A stretch of DNA of 64,000 nt from positions 744,001-808,000 of the forward strand of contig UWYS01000010.1 in assembly GCA_900291925.1 (NCBI GenBank), in the 5' to 3' direction. Positions 21,679 to 30,988 of the stretch are shown piece by piece. Below the pieces are notes generated by a model that saw only the letters and a list, made by a program, of their open reading frames with translations, ran no database searches and was not told where the DNA came from. This DNA comes from Thecaphora thlaspeos (taxonomy: Eukaryota; Basidiomycota; Ustilaginomycetes; Urocystidales; Glomosporiaceae). Position 1 is the first letter of the stretch. Each line of letters starts with the position of its first letter. Position numbers and translations under genes: made by a program.

Positions 21679-23676
21679 ATGAGCTCCAACCACAAGCCAA
21701 TGGCGAGACCCGCCACTCTGCCGCCGCCGCCGCCGCCTCACCACCACAGCCTGCCGGACCCACCTCTGGCGTGCGTCCTGCCCCACACACAGTACCACAG
21801 AGATGGTGCCAACGCCAGTCGCAACCAGCTCCACCAATCACAGTCCACCTTGAGACGTCCTGACCGCTCCCGCTCCCGCTCCCGCTCCCGTCCGCCCGCT
21901 CATGGCAGCGGCCAGCGAGGTCCCGCCGACCCCTACGGTCAAGGCCAGCAGCAGCATCCCGGCGGCACACCCATCGGCCGCGACTACGCCTCAGCCAACC
22001 CGTCGCAGGCAAGGGGGCATCCGGTCCGATCCAGCCACACTCGCATGGCCCACGCCTCGCTCTTCCAGCAGTCCTCCTTCGTGCACCACCACCAACATCA
22101 GCAGCACCAGCAGCAACAATGGGCCATGTCTTACGACGAGTCCCGCAGGATGGCAGGCAGCTCGTCATCGCGCAGCCACCCTTCGCCAGCGAGCACTTCG
22201 TCCGCTTCCACCTCCAGCCTTCGTACCCCTCCAGACCTGCTTCTCAACGGAAACACCATCGGCCACGTCTACCCGAATTGGAAGTCCTCGTCGCCCCAGC
22301 ACTCGATGCTCGCCCTCAACTCTTGGAGCGGCCTTGCGGTGACGAGGCCCGTGCCGCCTCGCCACTTGAAGGTTGACGAGATCGCCAAGCGGCGCCGGCT
22401 GCTCGCCAGCCTGCCCGACGATCTTCCCTTTGCCCTGCCTTCGCCGCCGCACACGCCGCTCTCGAGCCCTCGCAATAAGGTCAAGACGTGCTCCCCGCCG
22501 TACGATCAGGCCGCGGACGCCGAACCTGGCGAGGTCCGTGGCCTGCAAGAGAACGCAGCCTCGGCGGCCGTAACAGGGCCGATGCGGACGGAGCAGCGGC
22601 TGCCCACGGATCGGAGCAGCAGGAAGAGGCGGAGGTTCGAGGATGCACCCTGCGAACGGTCGGAGGCGCAACGGTCGAGGACCCCTTGGCTATCTCGTGC
22701 CGACGCTACCACCACCGCCCCTCGTGACGTCTCACCCCAACCTCGCAAGCCGTCGTCGCAAGCTGACGTTGCAGGCGCCGAGCACGAGGACGGCGAGCTG
22801 CCGAACACTGACGACGAAGCCGGCGCGTCTGCACGAGCGTCGAGTCGCGCCGCCCGACCTGCCGTTCGAGCGACCGACACGGCAACAAAGGCTTCCCACA
22901 CGCCTCTGCAAGTTCGATCCTGGACAAAGGAAGAGCTCGGTCGTTTGGCCACCCTCTACCGCCACTGCGGGCGCGAGAGGAAGCACGCTGGCGACCAACT
23001 TGCCGAAAAGGCGGCGACATCGATGCCCTCGTTTACCTCGCCAGCATCGAACGAGATCGCCGCGCTCGAGCAACTGGATGCTGTGCTGCTCTTCTGCTAT
23101 GCCTTCTATCTCAGCGACCAGGAGAAGGGGAGCTGCCTGGCCAACAATTGGCTCAGCCTCTTCGGGCTGCTCCGCTACGTCACCAACGCTCACTCACGCT
23201 CCCGCAACAGCGGCCTCGTCGGCCTCTGCCGCCTCGTCGAGGCATTGGTGCTGCGGATCCTCCATACGCACGACCAGCACCTGCTTCGTAACCGCATCGC
23301 CACTCAGGGAGGCGCTGCGACCGCCGAGACGCTGGCGACGCTCTCCGAAGGCTTCGTCAAGCTGGCATCGGACCTGGAAAGAAGCGACCGCCTCGCGTCC
23401 CAGGCAAGCCGGTGGCTTTCGGTCGGGGCGCTGCAACGAGAATTTCCCAACACCTGGTCGATGATTCTCGCCACCGGCGACGGAGCCGTGCCGGCCGACG
23501 GCACGGCGCTGCGTGTGGATCCGGGCTCGTGGCCGAGCGCCGAGGCTTTTGCCTGGCCGATCGGCCCGACCACACCGATCCCACATCTTGTCTGCTTCGG
23601 CAGGAACCTGCTTTGCGAGCATGCCAAGACGAGGGGCCTCGAGTTCCAGCCCGTCACCGTCAAGGCGAACGTCTGA
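21679..23676 (+). CDS. Protein with AF4/AFF C-terminal-homology-like domain
   Basis: 665 residues, no intron. The first 410 residues are disordered: Pro/His-rich start, Ser/Arg repeats (about 57-66), Gln/His runs (about 135-150), a basic SRKRRRFED signal near 315. From about residue 414 a helical domain begins. It has a K/R-rich helix (YRHCGRERKHAGDQL), then LEQLDAVLLFCYAFYLSDQE, WLSLFGLLRYVTNAHS and GLVGLCRLVEALVLRIL. The order and spacing match the C-terminal homology domain of animal AF4/AFF4 scaffolds, where helices ending in H/KADA, an LSFIECGNAME-type helix, an ELIRYAMRLK-type helix and a LCYRCLALLYWRMF-type helix follow each other. AFF4 scaffolds the super elongation complex, and fission yeast has an AFF4-like partner (Ebp1) of Ell1/Eaf1. 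I infer a nuclear transcription-elongation role. The start at 21679 (MSSNHKPMARP) was preferred over the open frame from 21172, which reads as leader. Confidence 0.55.
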   Translation: MSSNHKPMARPATLPPPPPPHHHSLPDPPLACVLPHTQYHRDGANASRNQLHQSQSTLRRPDRSRSRSRSRPPAHGSGQRGPADPYGQGQQQHPGGTPIGRDYASANPSQARGHPVRSSHTRMAHASLFQQSSFVHHHQHQQHQQQQWAMSYDESRRMAGSSSSRSHPSPASTSSASTSSLRTPPDLLLNGNTIGHVYPNWKSSSPQHSMLALNSWSGLAVTRPVPPRHLKVDEIAKRRRLLASLPDDLPFALPSPPHTPLSSPRNKVKTCSPPYDQAADAEPGEVRGLQENAASAAVTGPMRTEQRLPTDRSSRKRRRFEDAPCERSEAQRSRTPWLSRADATTTAPRDVSPQPRKPSSQADVAGAEHEDGELPNTDDEAGASARASSRAARPAVRATDTATKASHTPLQVRSWTKEELGRLATLYRHCGRERKHAGDQLAEKAATSMPSFTSPASNEIAALEQLDAVLLFCYAFYLSDQEKGSCLANNWLSLFGLLRYVTNAHSRSRNSGLVGLCRLVEALVLRILHTHDQHLLRNRIATQGGAATAETLATLSEGFVKLASDLERSDRLASQASRWLSVGALQREFPNTWSMILATGDGAVPADGTALRVDPGSWPSAEAFAWPIGPTTPIPHLVCFGRNLLCEHAKTRGLEFQPVTVKANV

Positions 23677-24779
23677 TGAGGGCAACGCCACTTCCCTTCG
23701 ACCAGCCAGCCCACGTCCTGAATGAAGCGTCACCCATCGACACCGCCCTCCAAGAAAAAAAGAATGCGGGGTTTCCGCTGTTCACCAGCACTCTCTGCTG
23801 TCCCGGACGCTCCATCACTATACAGTACGACGCTCTTCGTTCCCGTCATCGCATGCCCGCCTTACTCTATCAAAGCGGTTCGAGCTTTTGCATCGGCCCT
23901 TGACCATCTGCTCGACGACCTCAATGCCCATCTGTTCGCTTGCATCCATCTACCGTCCCTCTCCTGCCGTCGGCTGTTCCCGTTCCGCTTCCAGTACCTC
24001 CAGGCCTGCATCCATCCATCGCCCTTCCACGTTTGTCTTTCAAGTATCTGCATGTTTCCCGACCCTTTCCAGTTATCTCCGGCATGGCCCATCACTTCGT
24101 GAGCCCCCGCTCTCCGTTTTCTTCCATATTCGGTCGCTCCTGTATGCATCTACACCCTACACGCCTACGCGCATCTCCGCACTTGCTTTGATTCTGTCTA
24201 TTCTCCGCGTCCCAGATGCAATGTCCGACTGGGCCAAAGCCCGCCCCTGCCACCAGCGGGCATACCACACCAGCGCAAGAAATCAAGGTGCTCCTCTTCT
24301 TTCCTGTTCCAAGGAGTTGCTCGCTTGTGGATTGCGTCGAAGCAGATGAACGGTGATGGCGTCGTGCAAGCCCGTGTCGATTGTCGCTTTGGCCCTAGTC
24401 GCGACCACCATGTCGTCACGCGTCTCTTCGACGTCTGGACAGCGGTGGCGACACGCCTTTGCCACCAGGCCCGACTCGCACCACCGTTGAGACGACTCGC
24501 ACCCTTTTCACGGCAACCATCCCGATCGGAGCTTTGCTAGCTCTAGATCCAGTGCAAGCGAGTCGGTGACAACGGCTCTCGACCCACTCTCTGGAGGTCC
24601 CTTTCCCGCCCTACAACAAGGGCGAGGCTAGTATTCCCCCTCCTCTCCCCCCCCCGCTTCCTTCCTCTTTCTCGACCATCTTATTGCACTTTCAGCGCAA
24701 GCCTTAACCATCCACCTTCGATTCAAGAACCCTCAAGCACACGCCTCAAACCTTCCTGTGACCAATCTCCTCGCCCGAC
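23677..24779. other. Intergenic, no gene seen
   Basis: Pyrimidine-rich sequence between the gene at 21679 and the first broken secreted-family copy. Short open frames exist in all frames, but none has codon structure or recognisable motifs. Confidence 0.5.
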
Positions 24780-25717
24780 GTGCTCTTCCACCGTTGTTTT
24801 TTCTTTTTTTTCCCCTTAACATCACCTCCTCCTTGCTCACCACTGGCCTCCTCATGGCCCAGGTGGGCGGCGTTTCGCCACCGCGTCTACTCGAGGTGCC
24901 GGACGACGTCAGCGAAGCCGCGCAAGAGCGGTGGCAACACATGCAGGGCGGCCATGTTGCCCCCGCCACGGAAGAGGGACCGAGTCACTCGGCCGTCAAC
25001 CCACGTTTCGATGGCGTCTACAACCCTGGCCGACCCACCTTGCGACCGTCGGGCGAGCCCGGTCAAGGCGATGGCGACATTCCCGCATCCGCCACGCACG
25101 TGACTTCGCCCCCTACGAACACGATGGCAGCCAGATACGAGCTCCAGAGCGCCATAAGGGAAGGTGACGAGGCCTTCGGGCCACATGGCGAGTGGAACGG
25201 CCGTACATGGATCGCCATGAATAGCTATGTTGTCGTTGCTACCGACATGCAGCGACATGCCGTGCAGCGCTACATCCAGGCTCGATTATTCCAGCAACTT
25301 TGTCCGGACGCAACTGACAAAGTCAAGAACGATGTCGCCAGGATCAACGTGGTGGGATCCGACCAGCCCTTTAACATCGGACACTTGTTCGAAGCATGGA
25401 GGCTCAGGAACAGGGAGAGGGAGAGCATTCAAAGACATGGATCGGGCGACAATAGACCCGAGGCCAGGCTCAACTCTCAGCAAGGCTTCGACAGTACCTG
25501 GGCGATGGCCGCTTCACCTTGGTGCGAACAAAACCATCCGGTTCGCTATTGGCCTCGGCAGCTACTCGAGTCCCGTCATCGCTCGGCGCGCTGGTCAGAG
25601 CAGAGTCTGGGTTGGCGTGCTGAACGTTCCGATACGGTTGGCAGAGCATACACAAGTCTTCGCAAACCAGCCCAATGGCCAGCGCGAGCCGCAGCGGTAG
25701 GCAGCAGGGCTAGGTGA
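24780..25717 (+). pseudogene. Broken secreted-family gene, copy A
   Basis: The best-preserved part is one frame from an ATG at 24854 to a stop at 25717, but relatives at 25912 and 37719 start earlier with a signal peptide. At 24780 the sequence GTGCTCTTCCACCG lines up with the ATGCTCTTCCACTG start of copy C, so the start codon appears changed to GTG. A T-rich run just after shifts the frame. Shared family blocks follow: AQVGGVSPPRLLEV, then ELQSAIREGDEAF, and the helix MQRHAVQRYIQARLFQQL. Near 25490 the homologous C-terminal part (RVWVGVLNVPIRLAEHTQVF, stop near 25700) is in another frame, and the donor site used there by copy B is not present. The function is unknown; the family looks like secreted effector candidates. 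Confidence 0.55.
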
Positions 25718-25911
25718 CCAGTCGAGGAGGAGGAGGAGGAGGAGCCATCCCACTAAAGGGGCCTGCCTAGCTTTGCAGTCGACATCAACCAAACCATCTA
25801 AGCAAGATCATCAGCGGCAGGCGACGCTTTAAACGTCGACAGTACCGGCATTGCCGCTTGAACCCAAGAAAACAAGACTCTACCTCCCCACCTCGACCCC
25901 ATCCATTCACC

Positions 25912-27099
25912 ATGCGCTTCCATCAAGCCTTCTCCCTCTCCGTCTTTCTCCTCTCCATGCTCCTCCTTGTTGTGGCCATGCCGATCCCGATGTGGGGCGG
26001 GGTCGGTGTCGACGACGAACTCGAGGCCTTGCTTTCGAGGCTTCAGAGGCGAGGCAGGAGGATCGAGCACGTTTCCCGAATCCCACCAGCCTAATGCCGA
26101 AGCTGCCTGGATTGGTTCGCACAATGCAGATGGCCACCGCGATCAACACCCTCCGCCTCCCCAAGGCTTGCACCACCACCGTCCCGCGGCATTTGGCAAC
26201 CAGCTGTACCCCGTCCCACGCTCCGCCTTTCGAGGCCCTCTACCACGCATCCGAGGCGTCTGGCCACCAGCTGTATCCCATCCATCCCAGCGGCGAACCA
26301 GCTTGGCCACCTTCGCACCAGCCGCGGGTGGCACGACGACAGGTGAATAGTCTCGTAGCTACAGGGACGGCCGTGCCTCGGTCTTGCACCAGGCTTCTTC
26401 GTCGACTCCTCTGACGCCGGACGAGGTTGAGTTGCGCGACGCCACTTTTGCCGCCAATGAAGAGTTTGACAAGCTCAGGAACTTTTGTGTCGCTCTTTGC
26501 AAGCCTTTAGTGCAACACGGCACTGTTGTCCACTTTGCCAGCGATGCCCAGCGCATGGCGATGCTGCGCTTGATCAAAGCCCAGCTCAGTGTGCAGCTTG
26601 CATCCGAGATCGAACACGCTCCCGCCCTCAAGGCCGAAGTGGATGCCATAGACCTCGTCAATCTTGATTTGTCCGACTTTGACTACAGCGGCATCATTCA
26701 CCTCTTTTCTCTATCGAGGAGGCAGCGTTTGAGCTGGGAAAGGGGACGGTTCCCGTAACCTTGAACAAGCACGTAACATCAACAAACACTTTGCATACCC
26801 GCCGCAGGACATCAATCCTGGACAAGTTTCGCGCCTCGCTCATCCTAGAGCCAATGCCAGGAACCTCATTGATCTTGACCGTCATTGCACGCAAAGAACC
26901 AAAACATGGCAGGCGGGCGAGTACAGTGCCTTTCATTATTGTGGGCGAGCTTAGAATTCCATCCGTGGTCGTGGCGAGGGCACAAGGACAAATGAGGGTA
27001 ATGGCGCAAGGTATCAGGCGTAGAGCCTCAGTGACCAAGCGCTTTCGAGGGTGGCAAAGCGTCAGGATCCCGCCGCAGCAGCAGCGGAAGGACGATTAG
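25912..27099 (+). pseudogene. Secreted-family gene, copy B, probably broken
   Basis: ATG at 25912 opens a clear signal peptide (MRFHQAFSLSVFLLSMLLL, small residues after). The frame stops at 26094, but a +1 frame continues the family sequence: NAEAAWIG, HHRPAAFGNQLYPVP. That frame meets a TAG at 26348-26350, then reads on as ELRDATFAANEEFDK and AQRMAMLRLIKAQLSVQL to 26754. A good 53-base intron (GTAACC...CGCAG, 26755-26807) joins in frame to the C-terminal exon, which carries TVPFIIVGELRIPSVVV and ends at 27099. Two breaks therefore remain, a frame change near 26070 and the TAG. Copy C needs the same frame change at the equivalent place, so an unrecognised intron is possible there. A second QLYPI motif in another frame (26262-26310) suggests an internal duplication. 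Confidence 0.5.
26755..26807 (+). other. Intron near the 3' end of copy B
   Basis: GTAACC donor and CCGCAG acceptor, 53 bases. The split codon (phase 2) joins the frame ending in CGGTTCCC with the frame that begins GACATCAATCCTGG. Confidence 0.6.
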
Positions 27100-27677
27100 C
27101 GGTATCCAAGAAGCAACTGTATTTCGAAACACAGTCATCTCGTAGATTGACCTCGCCTTTCCATGACGAGGTACACCTCCAACCTACTTCCCAGCATCAC
27201 CTCCATCACCCCTTTCGCATCAACACGACCTCTGCTTTATTCTCAAACCAGTATAGATTCCGGTGACGGACCAAATTGTGCTAGATTTCGTTTCGGGGTG
27301 AAAAAGCCTCGCCTTTCAGCGTTTCCTTACGCTACGCAAAGAAAACCGCCTCTCTCCCAACACCCCCCTTTGAATTCGGCAAGACAGTAATGGGAACTGC
27401 ACATTCTACCGTTTCCAACTTGGTCTCCCCTCCCCCCCCTACCTCTCCATCGTTTCCGTGTATAGGTCCAGCTAGAGAGGAAATGGCCCGTTTCGATGTG
27501 TGGTACAGTGCGAATCCGTCGGAGCTCGAATCTAACAGGTGAACGGGTGGTGCGAGACGAGTCGTAGACGACGACGACGACGACGAGGTGGATTTCGTCC
27601 GTGAGATTGTCAGGAATGAGAGACGGAGTGTCCAGTTTAACTTTACTGTCCATTCAGACGAAGGAGGATAGGTGACG
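27100..27677. other. Intergenic, convergent, no gene seen
   Basis: A 3' flank between copy B (+) and rgp1 (-). It has a short GAC-triplet run near 27568-27585. Nothing else is recognisable. Confidence 0.5.
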
Positions 27678-30616
27678 TTAGCGCTTGATTCGTCCTGAGC
27701 CTACGTTGGACCTCTCCGACGCATGAGAGAGAGCTTTCAAGAAGCAAAACTCACCGCCGCTCGTGACGAATTCCGGTCCCTCGCCGGCCGGTATGGGCAA
27801 TGCGAAGCCTACCCTCCCCTTGTCCAGCGTCGACTCGTGGTACTCTGCGTGCACCTTTTTCGTCATCCTCTGCATCCTCCCGGCCGGCAGCAGCGCGATG
27901 CTAGGCTGAACCTCTTCAAACGTCTCCAGCGTTGCCGCAAATCTCGCTATCCGCGCCAGCGAGCCGGTCTGGTTGATCGAAATCACGCCCGTCACCGTCT
28001 CGCCGAGACGGTAGCACGATTTGATCAAAGTAAGGACGGCCGCGACTTTGCCGTCTTTCGAGATGTCGTAGGAGACTGAGAAGGGAGGGGAGGGAAAGGG
28101 ACGGGAGTCGTGTCAGTTGGCGAGATACCGACGAGGCTGCGCAGGGTGTCGAGGACCGGGCCTGACCTTTAGTGGATGTACGCGACAGTGTCTCGACGGC
28201 AGCTTTGCAGTCTTCCTGCGGCAGGTCCTCGGAGATGCCAAAAGGATCGAGGCTTTCGTCGCCGTTGACCCCATCGCCGCCGTTGCTGCTGCCGGCAGCG
28301 AGGCCACCAGAGGGCGTACGGGGGCGGAGTTGATCGCGCACATAGCTCTCTAGCTCGGCCCTCGTCGTCATGCCGCCTGCAACGGCGCAGAGACGTAGAG
28401 GCCGGCAAGCGTGCAAGGTAAAAGAAGAGAATCGTCAGCTTGATCGAACGCTCGCGGTCGAATCGCCAGGAGAGAGGCCTTTCAGCTGCACTCACCTTTC
28501 TGTCGAGCCTGTCTCTTCGCCAACGTACCTTTTTTCCTCGCCGCCGCCGCCGCCGCCGCCATTGCTGATGACGACGGGGACGACAACTCGGTCCCATCGT
28601 TGACCTCGACCACCGCCTGCTCACGAAGCAAGATGATAGGGTTCATCAGGTCGTAGAAGGGACGCACGCCGGACGTGGTGACGTGGTTGTAGATGCGAAT
28701 CGGCAACTGAATCAGACGGCTGCGCTGCGCATGACGCGTGTGGCTCGTCGCATCGAGCTTGTTGGTCCCTATGCCGAGGTTGTACTGGAACTTTATCGCC
28801 CTGCCATGGTACGATGGCGGGAGGTCAATGGGCAGCTGTAGACGAAACGTGTCTGCGACCGGAGAGAAGAGGTGAAGATCTGGGGCTCAGCAATCCTGCC
28901 CTGTGCTCGACCGCCCAGGATTTTCCGCGAGATCAAGACGCGGCCGGTAGACCAACGCTACTCACACGACTTGCTCTCTTCTGGTGCAAGGGTCAGGTCA
29001 ACAGCTAGGATGCTTGGCGGCGAGCTGAATGTCGGCACGCTGCGGCTCTGAAGCGTCCTCTCCCTCGTATCCTGCAGCGTTGATGCGATACGCCTGTGGC
29101 GCCCTCGTAGGCCATATGAGGAGCCGCCGCTGGATCCAAGCGCGTGCCGGAGATATCCGCCCCAACTGTGCGAACGGCCATTGGTGCTGCTGCTGCCGCC
29201 ACCGACGCCATCGTCGGATCCCTCGTGTCCGAGATCGCCGCCTCCGATAGCACCGCGAGGCGTTCCTGGGGCGGAAGCGGGCAATGTGCCCGCGGCGTCG
29301 CCATAGGCTAGCCGCTGCTTGAGGATTTCAAAGTCGCCCGGCTTGATAAGGCTCTCATCGATCTCGACCAGCCCACTGAACTGGGCAAAGGACCACAGGA
29401 TCCTTTCCGTTCCTGGCGCGATGAGATCGTTGTTGGGGTAGAGCGAGGCGCGTGCGCCGCCGGCGTTGCTTCCGCCCTGCTTGCGCATATCTTGGGACCA
29501 GTCGTTGATCGAGTCGCGGAAGACGCTCTCCATTGTGTCGTTTTGCCCGAGCTTGTAGAAGTTTTCGTTGCCCCACGGGCTGTTCTGCGCTGCGTTTCGG
29601 CTGACGGGCGTCGAGGGGCCTGATACGGATGCCGAGGCCGATGACGACGAGGAAGCCGACATTGAAGGGGCCGTGACGGCACCGCTGCTGTTGCTGCCCG
29701 CGTCGAGCTTGAATGCTTCTGTGAGGTCTTGTGGCTGCGTCTGGGCGACTGACTTTTTGCGCGAGTGGCGATGGCTTGCCGAGATGGTGGCCGAGGTCTT
29801 TCTGCCCGTGCCGAAAGTGGTGCCCGCCGCTGTGCGGTGCGTGCAAGCGGGCGAGGGCGAGGGCGAGGGCGAGGGCGTGATCCGGAGGCGTGCGAGTGCG
29901 TCCTGCGCCGGCGCGACCAGGCGTTGCTGTGAGGCGGCAGAGTCCAGAGTGGAGTGGAGCGGTGGGATGCCGATGCCGAGGCCGATGGCGACAGAGGCCG
30001 ACTTTGCACGGTGTCCCTGCGCCGCCTTTGAGGCCGAGTGGAAGTTTGCCCAGGGCGCAAATGACGTCGAGGCCGAGGACGAGGGAGCGCAAGGATGGGA
30101 CGGAGCGCGCGAGGCGCCGATAAGGCCCTTGCGCCCCGGGAGCTGCTCTCCGTCCATCTGGCGGAGGAGGGCTTTGGAGCGGCGGGAGCGAGTGAGTTGG
30201 CCATCTGGCGTGTAGGCCGAGGGAGCTGATATGCATGCTGCTGCTGCAGAGTTCCTGTGCGGCCATGCGACTGCGCGTACATCTACACTCTTTGCCTTGT
30301 TGGTGTGGGATCTGGCAAAGGGCTGGTTGGAGACCACACGGCGACCGGCGGGAGGATGGGCGGGTGCGTGGGAGGGTGAGGCATGGCCAGTCAAGGCGGA
30401 GGAGGACGAGGACGAGGCAGCGGGGTGGTTCGAGGGAAGGTGGCTGCTTGGGAAGGCGGCGGTGTGGGGTACTGGCTGTGTGTGGGTGACCCTTGGGTTG
30501 GTGTTGGTAAAGGTGATTGTGCATAGAAAGTCCTGACCAGCGAAGAAGGAGGAGTGGTGGGGCTTGACCGTTACGCTGAGCGCCGAGCTGTAGTGCGATG
30601 AGGCTGCTATGGCCAT
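27678..30616 (-). CDS. RGP1: Rgp1, subunit of the Ric1-Rgp1 Rab GEF, four exons
   Basis: With Ric1, Rgp1 activates the Golgi Rab Ypt6/Rab6 in endosome-to-Golgi recycling. Exons on the minus strand: 30616-28966, 28852-28496, 28376-28167 and 28075-27678. Introns start GTGAGT, GTGAGT and GTCAGG and end CGCAG, TGCAG and CTCAG. All junctions keep frame, giving 871 residues. The N-terminus has the arrestin-like opening LSVTVKPHHSSFFAGQDF followed by CTITFTN. Family blocks follow in exons 2 and 4: FRLQLPIDLPPSYHGRAIKF, then SYDISKDGKVAAVLTLIKS and CYRLGETVTGVISI. A serine/proline-rich insertion of about 400 residues lies in exon 1, so the protein is longer than yeast Rgp1. The ATG at 30616 directly precedes the conserved domain; the open frame to 30871 is leader. 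Divergent from rfc1. Confidence 0.9.
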
Positions 30617-30988
30617 GGCTGGTGGTGGTGGTGGTGGTGAGGAAGACGACCAGAAAGCAGTGCGCTCCAACTCAGAGAGGCGGCCGCTGTCCGTCGGCGT
30701 GCACGCACGGGTGGCCTGAGCGCAAGGCACGTGACAAAGCGCCGCCACTCTCCGACTCCCGAGCGCAGCCACTGCCGCAGCCACTGCCGCAGCCACCGTT
30801 ACGTGATCGAGTACCGCACAGGCTCGGCTCCGCGTGCGCTGTGGTCCAGAGAGCGCTGCTCCCGTAAGCACGAAAGCACAGCGCGCGCGCCCGGTCCACC
30901 TCTTCTGCCAGCCACCACCATCGCCAGCCGTCGCCAGCCGTCGCCACCGCCACCGCCACCGCCACCGTCGCGCTCCCCCACCCTAGCA
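30617..30988. promoter_or_regulatory. Compact bidirectional promoter rgp1 / rfc1
   Basis: Only 372 bases separate the start codons of two divergent housekeeping genes. The segment contains GCCGCAGCCACT direct repeats near 30770-30795, a CACGTG at 30728-30733 and a GCCACC run near 30945-30966. No further element can be assigned. Confidence 0.5.
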
